A stretch of DNA of 64,000 bases from Bisporella sp. PMI_857 (Eukaryota; Ascomycota; Leotiomycetes; Helotiales; Helotiaceae). This document shows positions 34,195-46,195 of the stretch, one piece after another. The position numbers and the translations under genes were made by a program. How positions within the stretch are numbered: position 1 is the stretch's first letter; every line of letters starts with the position of its first letter. The notes under the pieces are model-generated. The model searched no databases. It saw only the letters and a list, made by a program, of their open reading frames with translations, and was not told the origin of the DNA. The stretch is from positions 248,001 through 312,000 of the forward strand of contig JAJSPD010000012.1 in assembly GCA_021307315.1 (NCBI GenBank), given 5' to 3'.

Positions 34195-37100
34195 GGAGAA
34201 TTTCCGCGGCTAGAAAGACGCATTAGTTTTGCGGGTGAGATTTTGCGTGGGCATGTCCGTGGAATATGTAATGAATAGCAACACTTTGTTTATACAGCGC
34301 ATTGTATAGGGTTTGGATCAAGCGCACAAAATAGGCGTACGGGATTTATGATGTAATGATTTATAGCACTGTGATTCGCAGTGTGAGAGTTGAGAGTTCT
34401 TTTTTCTTTCGTTTAGAGGAGATGCTTAGATTTGGTGTCCTTGTGATATTGGCGTTCTCTCTTTCCAAAGAAGAGGATGTCCAGCTTGGAGGATCCTAGG
34501 TGTTTTCATGATAATGTTCTCCCCTTCGGGCTGAGATGGTCGTGTTGGAACTTTGAGGCATCCTGAGAAAGTGATTTCTTCCCTAAGAAGGATGAAATGC
34601 TTGTACCCAGGATTAAAGAGGTTGCCAGATATGATAACGTTCTCGCCTTTGGGTCGAGATGATTGTGTTAGGGATGATATAGTTCTTAATATCATATTGA
34701 GACGGTTCTACTAGAGAGATGGGCATTGATATGACAGTCCAAGAAGACGGCAGATTACAAACAATAAAACACAGGAGAGGAGTCTTCCATGTAGCTGGCC
34801 AAGTTCCTGCAGTGCTTTGAATTCAAGTTTCTATTACTGGTAAGTGAATTAAAGAGTACTGACGCACTGTGACTTACTCCAGGGATATATCTACCAAGCA
34901 TACAGGGTATATCTGTGAAATGTGTCGCCTCATTCCAAGCGAAGACTTTTATTTCAAGCTATCATAGAGGAAAGGGATGTCGAGCTTGAGAAATATTAGG
35001 CGCATTAGCTAAGCGATTCTACTTAACTTAGCCAATTCTTTTCTTTTTTTTCAAGGTCGTAAACATTCGCTTGTTTAAGAAATGTTACTTTTCAGCTGCT
35101 GGCAGCCCCTAAGAACTCTGAAGCTACAGGCCTTAACAAGCTCTTAATTTTTCGATCGGGGGTAATCCTACTAAAATATGTGTTTTTAAATGAGACACTT
35201 TGGAGGAATCCTAAAAAAAGGTGACAATTGGAATATCACTCTTATCACTTTCGAGACTAATTCATGGAATTCTGATACCCAAGTAAGAAATCCTTGCATA
35301 GGTCATCGACATCAATTTTTTGTTTGTGCAAGTTTAAATCCACGTTCGGTTTGTGTTTAATGGTGTGTGCTAGATGCATTTTCTGTGTATTTTCTGTCCA
35401 AAGTGATGTGTGCTGTGGTCGTCGTTGCCTCTTCTAAGAAAGAAAGATGCTGGGATGGTTGCCATGCTTTCGACTCCGACTTTCTCATTTCATCCTTATA
35501 ATGCCTTATCGAAGATGGTGTTTATTCAAGTACCCTCTTGTAGAGTGTGTCTAGCCAAGCGTGTTTGGTGTGTACCAAGTTAGCCAGCTTTGCAGTGCTT
35601 AATTCCTTAGGGGGCGATGGGCAGTTTCAACATCAGAGAGCCTTTCGCATCGGACTATTATGGCAATGAAAGCACACCCCAGGTCAAAATCTCGATCGGC
35701 CGGGGAGCTCACGACTATAGCTTGCTGCTTCATTCGTACTACCCTCGCAACCTAGTTGACCGACTCCGAGTTCTAATCATTGGTCTCCATACACGGCAAC
35801 TGAAGCGATTCCACAGTCTGGGGTTATCGCTTTAATATATGCATCTTTATAGCCGAGAAAATGTCTCTCGTGATATCAGCCCCTAATTGGGGGCGGAGGA
35901 TCAAAATGCCCCCTAAATCTTGATTCTAACTTCTCAGGCTTGCAGGAGGACACCCCCATCGTATGTATAGTCTTAAAAAGTTATATAATTGGGTTCCAAT
36001 GTTATCCAATACTTGTCTTTAATTAGCCGTCATAGGCGCAGTTTCCATGCTCAGTTTTGACAATGAGGCTTATTTATGACTAGCGGCGATGGGAGCGCTT
36101 GGGACGTTAAGTCTTATACGTTAATTCATACGATGAAGGTCTGATGGGCAATAGTGAATCGCTTGGGACACTCAAAATAATCACACCGCATACACCATTG
36201 GTGTCTAACAGCCGCGCTGATATCATTAGGCGCGCACGAAGTTACCAAAGAGCAGCCCTATACAGCATGGAAACATACTGTCTAAAAGACGAGTGCACTG
36301 GAAGGGCAGCACCAGTGTAGGCTTGGAGCAAGGCTCAATGGCTTTCCTCAGGCTCGAGTGATCATCTTCATGTGGTTACACAAATTATATGAAGCAGCCC
36401 ATTCAGTCGAATTCCGCTGCAATCGATGCTCTTCAGCACAAAACATGAGGGAACCTCAATGTCGCTCCGTCATCCGCCATCCAGTGGTGATGATGTGCAG
36501 AACTGTGCCACTTTTCTCCAGGGGGTGAAGTTCAGCCATCACTCATAGCGCCTATAGAACCTGTGAAATAGAGTCTCTCGGTTCGCTTGTGACCCATGTT
36601 CAAAGGGCTGCCTATCATCTAACACTGTGAATGGCTCACAGAGTGCTGATTTTTCTTCTCCCTCTGCAAATTTGCCTCAGCCCACCGGAACTCATTCTAC
36701 CAGCCGGAGTGGGGGTATGCCATTTCCAAGCTCCTATTTGATGCTTCCTCTGAACCTTGGATCTGAATGGCGTGTGGTCCTGTTGACATCGTTGCCAAGC
36801 AATCATGATCGAGCTCCAGGGCAGTGGCCAAAAAGCAACTACCCGGTTTGTCGGTAGCCTCAAATCACTGTAAATGGCTGTAGTTATACGAAGTGGATCT
36901 TTCAACGCAGACGAACAAGGTAGTCTCTGTCGGAAGTCAGGTAGACGCAAGCAAGGTTGATGCGTAACCACACCAATCTAGCTGCCCATGGAGGCGTGGT
37001 AATGTAGTATTTCCAAATCTTATATACGATCTTCCGTCCCATAGTGGTTCAGCCTTCAAGCTTATCTATCTCCGCACTGCGTACTATTTGCTGTTTTTAT

Positions 37101-37297
37101 ACTTATCTTCCTCAACAACCCCTAACCTATTGAGAATTGTGTGCTCTGCGATCTATATCGAAGCTTGACTGAACCGTAAAGCTGCCATAGCGTCGGGTCG
37201 CACTACCCAGAGCCTCGGGGCTGACTGAGTCTAAATACTCAGATGGTGTTTCAAGGCAAACAAACGCATACCGACAGCCGCTCAAGGAGACCACAGC
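34195..37297. other. Gene-poor 3.1-kb stretch
   Basis: Contains the small tandem repeat listed separately. Open frames are at most about 90 codons and resemble nothing known. A 72-codon ATG frame at 35617-35835 has no support beyond being open. The last few hundred bases are probably the promoter of the membrane-protein gene at 37298. Confidence 0.4.
34430..34672. repeat. Degenerate tandem repeat, unit about 115 bp
   Basis: The segment GATAATGTTCTCCCCTTCGG (34510-34529) recurs as a diverged copy, GATAACGTTCTCGCCTTTGG, near 34632-34651. Both are preceded by similar AAGAAGGATG-like and GAGG-containing spacers. A third, weaker copy may start near 34400. No coding function is apparent. Confidence 0.5.
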
Positions 37298-38987
37298 ATG
37301 ACCATTCTTTGTTTGAAGTCACTTGTCGCGCTTCTGTATGTGTCACGTCAAGTATACGCCATACAAGTTAGTCCGAATTCACCATGCTCCTCGGTATGTC
37401 TCGATGATCCATCAAAGGACCCCTCGGACCCAAACTCTTCAAGCACAACTGGATCCGATATAGTTTGTAGGGATGCTGGTTATACAAATACTGCAGTTGG
37501 CAGGAAATACCAAGCCTGCGTGAGTTGTTTGCAAAACAGTACTTCGACAGATTCTAGAGAAAATGACCAGGCATGGTTTCTCTGTAAGTTACTACAACCT
37601 AGAGGATCTAACCACTCAATATTAATTTACCTCCAAGACAACCTACGCTACACGCTTAGTTCTTGTCTTTTCGGTTTTTCCAATGTAACAGATGCAGTTT
37701 CTACGCCTTGCTCCACCTCAGAGTCATGTGAACATCTTCAGAAATCTCTCGAGAATGACTCTCTCGATCCTAACCATCACGATACCTACTCTTACTGTTC
37801 AGCAAATGATAACGCGTTTCTTGGTTCCTACAAGGTCAAATGTACTACTTGTCTTGCGTCCGGGGAGGAAAGGTATCTTCGGAATTGTAGGTGTAGTGCC
37901 ATACCTATCTCTCGTATTATGTTAGCTAATATCTGTTCATTCAGTCATGACCGCCTTGGAGGCTGGCTGCGTCCAAAAAGCTCCAGCCGGGACACGGATC
38001 GGACTGGATGGGACTGTATTCTCAACCATACCAGTGAACATCACATTCCCTGGCGATGATGGAACAGCCAAGCACAGAAAAGGGCTTTCCAAAGGAGGTA
38101 TCATAGGGATATCAGTCAGTGCAGCGGTCTTCCTAGCTATAGTCATCGCAGTACTGTTCGTCTGTTTCCGCAAATATCAGGACAAGAGACAAATGAAACG
38201 TCTAAGGTCTCCACTCGATTCTCGCTTTGGCGCAGAGAACATTTCTGCCCCAACGAATGGTGCTTATGGAAGTCCGTACCCCAATACTACCGTCAAAGTT
38301 TCTCAGCCGTTCGATGCCTCGGAACTGTCTGTTAAAGAAAGACAAGCCTTGGGATTAAAGCAACCGGTCAGTTCCAGACACATATCGCAGCCAACCTTCC
38401 CAGCTCCACAAAGTTTCGAAGAAACGAGAAAGCCACCAAGCACTCAGCAGCTCCCCCCATACTCGCCGCCAGGGATGCCTACACATAGAGCATATATCCC
38501 TACAACTGCAACGGTCCCGGAGTCGCCAGTAACTAGTATTGCTTCTAACGGGACTTATCAGATGTCTGCGCTATCTACCCCTAACACTTCACCAAAGTAT
38601 ACGCCCTCGACGCAACCTCCTCCTCAACTTCCCCTCCGCACCCTCTCTAGCCAAAGCACTCCCACGCAAACGCCTTTTGCCTCCCCACGCATCTCACCGC
38701 CACCGATCCAACCCATCCAAACAGAGCTTCCACCTCGCACAAAGTCCCGAGCGGAGGGTCCACGACGGGTGATCACAAAGCTAGCCGGCGGCGGCTCAAA
38801 TTCCGCCAGCTTCTCGCCCGTGGACATCAGCGGCCCAATCGTGAGCCACGGTCGGCGGTTCGACTTCGAGGCTTCCGAGCGTGATCGCAGGGAACAGGAG
38901 TTGCAGAACCAGGCTAGGAGGAGGAAAAGGCAGGATATGACGCCTGAAAGTGCAGAGAGTCAGGAGCAATGGCCTGGTTCTTACTAG
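37298..38987 (+). CDS. Single-pass surface protein with Cys-rich ectodomain (paralogue 1)
   Basis: Three exons, 37298-37583, 37638-37886 and 37945-38987, give 525 residues. The signal peptide MTILCLKSLVALLYVSRQVYA is followed by an ectodomain with about 15 cysteines (PCSSVC, YQACVSC, SSCLFGF, CTTCLASGEERYL, ALEAGC) and several N-glycosylation sites. A transmembrane helix spans residues 230-253 (GIIGISVSAAVFLAIVIAVL), preceded by a Lys/Gly-rich juxtamembrane part and followed by the stop-transfer FRKYQDKRQ. The cytoplasmic tail of about 270 residues is rich in Pro, Ser and Thr with many PxxP stretches, and ends in a charged coiled-coil-like segment (SERDRREQELQNQARRRKR). The topology resembles fungal surface sensors, but no WSC or other named domain is present. 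The gene at 39706-41126, facing it, is a clear paralogue with two introns at identical sites. Confidence 0.88.
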
Positions 38988-39705
38988 CGTGGGTATCTAG
39001 CCTCTACGTTCCATAATCCCGGTATTATTTGTTATTCTGGTTTTTTATTTTTATTTTTTATTTTTGGTTGTTGCTCAAATTGAGATGGCGAACAAGCGCG
39101 GGCGTTGGAGTACTATCTCTTGATTTGTACGCGGTTGGTACTTAAGCATTTATGGTGTTAGGTGGCGATCTCGGTGCAGATCTTTTGGGCGGATATATTT
39201 TGGAGTGCGGCATAGGATCTAGGATTTAGGTATGTAGTGAGATGGTTGGATACTACTGTTTAAGAATATCCATTCGTTCTTTCGTCTAAATTTGAGCATT
39301 ATGCAAATAGATTCCTTGGCGTGATGAATTTATCCTTGAGTGACCTTGCAGAAATGGCCAAAATTATGAGCCTGGAACTCATCTCCATTTTAAGGGGGGT
39401 TTACCTTACTCAATGCGGGCATAGTCAACTCCCACGCCGCTCTTTGTGTGTAAGAAAATGTTTGGCTCAGAGAGGGATGGCTATGCTCAAGGCAACTGTA
39501 TTGTCACCCATCTCATATCTAATTAGACTCATAATAAAGTATCTGAAGATCCAAGCTGAGCAACAAGGAAATCCATGGGTATCCAACACGCCTGGCCATC
39601 TGCCCAGGCCCCTATACTCCTATCCGTACCGTTTCCGCCTTTCCCTACTCCCGCTCAAGTACTCGAAACATGAAACAAAATCGCAAACAAAACATTATGC
39701 GCTAT
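38988..39705. other. Intergenic between convergent paralogues
   Basis: 3' regions of both genes. T-rich low complexity at 39040-39066. Nothing else was recognised. Confidence 0.45.
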
Positions 39706-41126
39706 TCATATAGCGGTTCCCTTTTGGACGTCAACCGCCGTCAGCCCCGGACGTGGCCTCCCTCGTCCATTGCCTGGATGCAACAGTACAGGTGGGACAT
39801 TTTGCATTTCGATCCTATCACCAGCCTCCTCTTCCTCCTGTAGCACCCTCTTGTCGGTACTTCTGCTCCTTCCCAATCCGGCGACTACGCCTCCAAGGCT
39901 CCCCTTGCGATCCGTTGGCCACTCCCGTCCAACCACCTTCACCTGATCATTTGCGCTCACGGGACTACTATACTGGCTTGAATACGGACTGAAATAAGCC
40001 TTTTCCCCAAATGCACTGGCTGGAGATGATTCCTCTATCGCAGAACTTGGCTGTCCCCAAAGATGGCTCTGGACAAGTGGTCGCTGGCTCTGCGGGCTAT
40101 CGTGGAACATGGGACCGCTCTCTCCTGCGCCGGACATGTCCATAGGCTGCGACTCGGCCCGCTTCTGGTCGACCAGCCATTTTGAATACCCTGTTCTCTG
40201 CTGATGCTGGGCGAGTGCCTTGCGTCTTCTACGTCGGCCAAACCCAATGATACAACAGCCAGCAGTGATGAGGAAGACCACGATTGCACTAACGGCTATG
40301 CCTACTTTGGCTCCCAGGGAGAGTCCTCCCTTTTGGGGATTGAACACTGATACTGATGTTTGGGTTGGGTCAGTGATATTCACGGCTACTTTCGAGAAGA
40401 TTGTGCCGTCGAGGGAGATGGTCTTTCCTGGGGTGGGTTGCTGGAGACATGCTCCATTGAGAGCTGTGAGCACTACAAGCTAATTTAGTCATAACTCGAT
40501 CGTCGCGGAGATAAAACTTACTGTTGGTAAGATAAAATTGTTGGTCTTGATTGGATAAACAAGAGTGGCATTTAGGAACATTAACTTCCGGAACGAGAGC
40601 ACAGTAGGCATAGGTGCTCGCATTGGGATTGAGACCGTCAAACTCCAAGCCACCTTCAATTGGGCCGCATGCAGTGCTGTATGCGTTAGTATTTTGTCGT
40701 TGAAGTGACTCGGTAGATTGATTACCTAGTAGTACAAGGAGTGTCTCCGACGGCACTGTTGTTTGGAAAGCCAAACAAGCACCAACTTATGGCATACCTA
40801 AGATTGTCTGGGAGGGTTCACTGTTAGCGACCTCCAGAGTACCGGGGACTATTTGACGAACATAATGCCCACTGAAAATCACTCTGCTTCCCAGTTGGAT
40901 CTACATAGTTGCTCGATATCATGCAATTTATACAGTTCTGAAACACGATTCCTTTGCTTGTGCCGTAGCTATCGTCGAAACAGACGAGATCGTCTCCAGT
41001 CGTGCTGCCCAGAACATTTCCACACTGTACTGCACACGGCGATGAAGTAATAGCTTTCAAGGCATTGCTAGAAGGTAAGGATGCTGTGATAAGGCATAGA
41101 CCTGGGACAATCAGGGATGGCCGCAT
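39706..41126 (-). CDS. Single-pass surface protein with Cys-rich ectodomain (paralogue 2)
   Basis: Four exons on the minus strand, 41126-40862, 40807-40726, 40676-40522 and 40472-39706, give 422 residues. The start MRPSLIVPGLCLITASLPSS is a signal peptide. The ectodomain repeats the order seen in paralogue 1: SSPCAVQC, FQNCINCM, NLRYAISWCLFGF, CTTSTACGP, PKCHSCLSNQDQQFYL, then LTALNGACLQQ, LDGTIFSKVAVNIT. The transmembrane helix spans residues 223-246 (VGIAVSAIVVFLITAGCCII), followed by GRRRRRK. The tail is shorter (about 175 residues), with Ser/Pro and basic-acidic segments. The first donor is GTTCGT, which is weak, but the joint WAL-Y-NLRYAI matches the paralogue exactly. The second intron is absent from paralogue 1. 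The function is unknown; a cell-surface sensor or adhesion role is inferred from topology only. Confidence 0.87.
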
Positions 41127-42092
41127 CCTGAGGCCGAACGATCCGCGACGTCGTACAATTGATTGACTGACTGATTGGGCGAAGCGAGTGAGTGATACAG
41201 TGACCGTCAATTCAATGGTGTGTCGTGTGGTCTTGTCTTGAGCCAACGTCCTGACCTTGACCAGCAAGAGCAAGAATCCTCAGATGTAGGTAATCGATTA
41301 GGAGTGTGTATGGCCGGGCTCAAGATCTCTCGGCGCATCACGATATATAAACAAACGGCCTTGGGGGAGAAGGGTGATGTGATGCTGTAGGGTTTAAGAA
41401 GCTACTGCACGAAGCTCCAACGCCATTTCTCCGCATCGATGCCTCAGCACTTCCCATCCGAGCAGGGAAAGGAGAGGCCAGTAGAAGGCCCCTGTAGCGT
41501 TCAGCCCAGGCTGTGAGGTACCCTGCAAAGTGACTAAATGCTACAGGGCTGGAGTCGGTCCTGAGGCTTGATTGGCGATTGGCATGCTTGGTACTGGGCC
41601 TTCACATTCCCCCGTCACACACTATCCATAGGGTGTCATCCTGTAGAAAATCCCAATTCCTTCTGGCTTTATCACAGGAAATCACACGTTCCCGTCGAAT
41701 CTATTGATTGGGGGCTTGTCCGGCACAGTCTCCTGTTGAAGGACCTAATGCAATAAGTCTCACTGCCGAAAGTGATTGCGGCAGCGATAATTAATCACGT
41801 CGTCTTGAAAATCTGTGAGATTGGCTCGATTGCGGTCGGTGTGCTGTCAATGGGGGTTGCGCCGAAAGGGGGTTATATCGCATCCTGTAAGTGTTCCCGT
41901 CAGCTCTAGATTCGGCATTTCCTTGAGGCGCGAAGCCTGCGATTGGTACGGTACGGGCCGGTAGATATGCCTTTCCAGGAGGACCAGCGACTAAGAATTC
42001 ACGCAGCGACTAGGCCGGCCGTCTAAGTGGCCAAAAGAGGGTTGTGCTGTTGGAAAAGTCTCGCGCGCCCCCCGCCCCCAAAATGCAGTATA
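41127..42092. other. Intergenic upstream of paralogue 2
   Basis: No gene recognised. A short inverted repeat (CCCTGTAGC near 41490 and GCTACAGGG near 41541) could form a hairpin. Confidence 0.35.
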
Positions 42093-42241
42093 CAGTGGAG
42101 TGCAAAAAGTATTAACCCATGTCATGCTAGCGTGATTATTAGTACGTAGTTTCAGGGCTGCGGGATTCAAACTGCGCATTTAAACTGCCCTGAAGACAGC
42201 CCTTGGCGTTGACATGGGTTAATACTTTTTGCACCCCACTG
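42093..42241. mobile_element. MITE-like element C with Tc1-like ends
   Basis: A 149-bp element flanked by TA at 42091-42092 and 42242-42243. The terminal inverted repeats are 32 bp (42093-42124 and 42210-42241) with one mismatch. They begin CAGTGGAGTGCAAAAAGTAT and continue TAACCC. Ends of the form CAGTG...TGCAAAAAGTATT and a TA duplication are characteristic of Tc1/mariner transposons. The core has a second, smaller inverted repeat (TTTCAGGGC and GCCCTGAAG) and no coding capacity. The two other elements in the window have unrelated ends. Confidence 0.82.
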
Positions 42242-42799
42242 TATTGTAATCTGGAGTATCGGTTCCGGCTCCTGGGCTATCTGGATAGAAAATAGAGCTA
42301 AAATCCCAAGCGCTAAAACTGTGTAACACCACAGCTGCACGTTGCCATTATATTCTACCGGCGAAGCTGACAATGCTTCTTCTGGGAGGTGTGACGGAGC
42401 ACCCTGGCTGCTATTTACCCCCTCCTTTGGGGGATTCTCGCGAGCATCATTGTTAACCATACCAATCTCTCAGGGAAAAAAAAACCCAGTGGTACGGTAT
42501 GAGAACCACTTGGCGGATTTACCCCGTACTTTCAGCGGCATCATTTCGTGCCGGCAGAAGAAGAGTTAAAATTATTGGATCGGTCTCTTTGCCGCCTTGT
42601 CTAACGATGGAAAGATCTGATCCCTCGCGCTCGACACAATCACAAGCGGTAACAAAATGGTTTGGAGTACATGCAACTGCATGAGAAATTATGATAGCGG
42701 TTCAGCAAATACTTGATGGGAAGCAATATGTACACCATCTTCTAAATGCTGACTAAGTACTCCATGCGTAAAGCATTTCTTTCCAACGCGCATTTGACC
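42242..42799. other. Intergenic, AA9 gene 3' side
   Basis: No gene recognised. Confidence 0.4.
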
Positions 42800-43724
42800 C
42801 TAACCTGTGTACACAGCAGGGCCAGGAACAGTATAGCTCGGTATTGGCTTGTAGATATCAATCAGGATTCCAGGATCCGAAGCTTTATATGCCCCTGGGA
42901 ACTTGACGCCAGCGGGATTTGCTGTGCCTGATCCCGTAACGTTGATCTGGTAGCAAGTCATATAGAACCTGAAAGAGGTCAGCATTTACGTATTGTTCGG
43001 CTACCCGTGGAGTATTCCAGGGAGACTTAGGAGTGGCTCTATGATGATAGGCCCGGAACATTCACTCACTGTGCACCACCACTCTGACCAGCAACATGAA
43101 GTGCAATTGCCTCAGCACGAAGCAGATAATTTCCGGGAGCCAAGTTTGCTGGAACTTTGAAGTCTCTCTTCCCGCATTTTGTATTAAGGTTATCCTAAGG
43201 CGAATTAGAGACCCCCTAAAGTATGTTTTGGCATGGGATTAGTTTCGGAGTCACTCACGGTTCCCCATATCTTGGTGGACGGATCGTACCCATCCTGATC
43301 AACCTTAAACCAGTTACCGTCGCCAACGTTCGTCTTTGCATCAGAGACCTTAGATAAGTATACTATCACAGGACCAAAGTGGTTGCCTCCGATAGCTGCG
43401 TTGGAGCATGATCTATCTCCCGGCTGAGCGTGCATTTCCACTGTGACCTTACCTCCAGCTGATCCAAGGTATTAGTGAGTTAAAAGCATCCGAAAATGGA
43501 CAACACGCACCTGGCACCGTGCAAAGACTAGCAACTGGCTTCGTACCCGTATTGCATCGAATATCGTTGCCGCTGACGCTAGTGACTGGGTTGTTGTTCA
43601 ATGGCAGGCGGGCACAACCGCTTGCTTGATCAACCCCATCAACCCATAGCTGTTGAAAGGTCGAATGGCAAAGGACTGCCGGCGCAGCTACCAGGAGGAT
43701 TATTGCTGAAAAAATTGCCTTCAT
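42800..43724 (-). CDS. AA9 lytic polysaccharide monooxygenase, secreted
   Basis: Four exons on the minus strand, 43724-43511, 43458-43259, 43194-43070 and 42968-42800, give 235 residues. It is predicted to cleave cellulose or related beta-glucans oxidatively using copper outside the cell. A 19-residue signal (MKAIFSAIILLVAAPAVLC) is followed directly by His20, which becomes the N-terminal histidine of the copper brace. The second ligand is His98 (GGNHFGPVIVYLSKV) and the axial tyrosine is Tyr182 (GGAQFYMTCYQINVTG). Core motifs are VTVEMHAQPGDRSC, GDGNWFKVDQDGYDP, FKVPANLAPGNYLLRAEAIA and the C-terminal PGAYKASDPGILIDIYKPIP with SYTVPGPAVYTG. There is no carbohydrate-binding module or linker, so it is a short, single-domain form. 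The 101-bp last intron is longer than the others. Confidence 0.95.
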
Positions 43725-44416
43725 GATATTCAAGGAGAAAAAGAATAGAGGATTGAGATAACCAGAGCTGCTGAGCACATCTCGCTGCGGACGTTCTCAT
43801 TAGTACTTATAGAGCCGACGAAAAGACTTACCAGATGATGCTGTTTTCTGTATACGTGACATTTGATATCGCGGGGTGCATTATTCCGTACTTTCCAATT
43901 ATTCGCGACTTGAGACCAATCATTTAAGAATGGAAATATTTGCCTGAATATGAAACGGCACTTGGGGTTCGACAAATGGAGGAACAATATAGTGTTCATT
44001 TAAAGACGAAACTGCCCAGCAGCCATTTGATTTGAGATGATGACCATGAAAATGGACTACCGAGAATCAAATAAACAAGTAATCTATCTACCGGGCCGCA
44101 AATGCTTTTGCCACTTGACATTCAGCCAAGCTAGGAGCGTACACTGGCCATTTTCAAACTTGATGAATCGCTTAAATAGCAGCATTAAAAAACCGATAGC
44201 ACCATTAAAAAGCCATGAGGATTGAATTCTTCTATGGGAAAGCAACGAAATTAAATCGTGTCGGATTTTCGACCACGCCTCACGCCATCCCATTTACATG
44301 ATCCAGATCCAGATCTCATGTCATCCACACCAAAGTCCCATGGGACTCCCAAACACCCTGCTAAAATCAACGAGTTCATCTAACCTTATTTTCACATCGA
44401 CCTAAGACCGCAATCC
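43725..44416. other. Intergenic, AA9 promoter and NTA1 3' side
   Basis: No gene recognised. Confidence 0.4.
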
Positions 44417-46195
44417 TCAAAACACAGTACTTTTGGGTCGGGGGGAAGTATGACGACTTCTCGGGCCAAGAGTGTTTCGCAGAAACGATAACTCAGTCTG
44501 ATCTGGTGGTGTGGTAGGTCGGAATTGTGGAGAACGCTCGGTTGGTGTAGGCGACAGTGCTGGATCAGGCATAGGTGGCTCAGGGGTAGTTACTACCTGA
44601 TCTCGCCCTTTATGGGAGCTAGCATGAATCGTATCTGGATCTTTGATAATGGCTTCTGATGCTGGCGTTCCCTCGTCTGGCTCACCTGGATTACCTTTGG
44701 ATATCGGCGTCAGTTCTTCTGGCTCATCCGAAATGTCTTCTGTTATCGGTGTCAGCTCGTCTTCGAGTTTGCTGATAGCTGCTTCAATATCTGGACTGGT
44801 GCATGCTGTAGATTCCGAGGCTCCGGTTTCGACTGAGGAGGCTGCGGAGGCGGCTGAGTTTGGCTGTGAAACTAACTTTGCCGTTGGTCGACAGCTGGTG
44901 TCAACCACAAGAAGGTCCTTCTCTCCTCGTCCTAATATCCCGTAGACGTTCACCTCTCCGGAATGGATTCCGAGAACTGCACTAGTTCCTGCATATACAG
45001 CCTCATCCTCAACTCCACAACGGTTAGCGAAGACAACAATAATTTCTCCTTCAGCCTCTGCTCTAATCAGAGGCTCAAGCCGGGATATCCAGTAAGATAG
45101 AGTTTCCATATCTGGGTCGTTCGGACGTTGGCTGTAAGTGGTCGCGTCTTCGCGAGTCAGCCATGCCATCGAGACGATGACTAAGTTAGCTTGGACACGA
45201 AGAACTATAGATCGCAATTTTAGTAATCGTCTTGGGTTAGAGAATCACACTCCAAAGTATATACACCGCAGTTTCCGTATTGGGTATTCACAATGAGCCA
45301 AGTTGGGGACCTCCTGAATAGATACTTACTGTGATGTGAAAACTCCCAGGCGATCCATGGCGCCTCAAATTTATAAGGACTGAATCGACTTTAGTACAAT
45401 GAGCCGCAGCAAATTTGACAAAAGGCTTACTTTAAGTCCATGCCTGCAGGTAGGATCAACAAATTAGCATAATTCTTGGGAAGGCCCTGAGTTGAAATGC
45501 GTAAACGGGGATATCTACTCACAGATTCCCATGGCTACATCACCTAAATCTGGAATCGAACCACTATAGAATCCTGTTCCTTCTAGTGCCCATGTTTCAT
45601 CTGTGTAATAGAGAAATGTTTTTCGATAATGTGCTACAGTCTCGCCGTCTGGATTGACCATCACCGTCGAATTATAATACTCTGGACTGGCCGGCCACTT
45701 TGGGCTCACGTCTACTTTTTCAGGGTAGCCGGCAGTGACATAGCAATTATACTTGAGAGCTGCGGTTCTTGCCCATAGCGACGTTATCCCAGCAGCCGTG
45801 GGTTCGAGGAATGGACTAATGTGTTGTAATGAGCGAAAGTTGTAACCTGAATCGCAAGTTAGCGTTGCAGCCATGGGCTTCCAGCGTACCACTGTCGTGC
45901 ATGAAGTACCAGATATATCACCGGGCCGCATAGAACATGGACACCTCGAGTATAGCCATGTTTATAGGCTCCAGCAACATGTGGTTATTCGTTAGTAAAC
46001 ATACCGGTGAAAGCCAATTCGGGCAGGACAATCAGATCCAAATCCTCAGGATTGGCCCTGCTGAGAACCGCATCTGCTCGATTTAAATTATCATTAACAT
46101 CGCCGACCTAAGAAATAAAGGTCAATCGTGTTGTTTAGAGATCGTTAAGGACGAGGAATTACCCGCGGCGCGAACTGCAAACAAGCTATCCTCAT
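44417..46195 (-). CDS. NTA1: Protein N-terminal amidase (NTA1-type, nitrilase superfamily)
   Basis: Six exons on the minus strand, 46195-46163, 46107-46005, 45846-45523, 45443-45431, 45379-45330 and 45204-44417, give 436 residues. NTA1 converts N-terminal Asn or Gln to Asp or Glu, the tertiary step of the Arg/N-degron pathway. The Glu-Lys-Cys triad of the nitrilase fold is visible: E41 (VLPELAFTGYNF), K121 (HYRKTFLYYTDETW) and C154 (GICMDLNPYKFEAPW). The last two strings are signatures of the NTA1 branch rather than of other nitrilases. Exon 4 is only 13 nt, and the Cys154 codon is split T/GC at its left edge. The second intron is 158 bp. The C-terminal part after residue about 260 is Ser, Glu and Pro rich and disordered, ending in RSRHTSPRPKSTVF. 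All phases agree. Confidence 0.92.

Noticed and set aside
35617..35835. 72-codon ATG frame in the gene-poor stretch
   Set aside because: Nothing beyond being open supports it.
44643..44945. 100-codon Ser-rich frame on the plus strand
   Set aside because: Antisense to the disordered C-terminal tail of NTA1.
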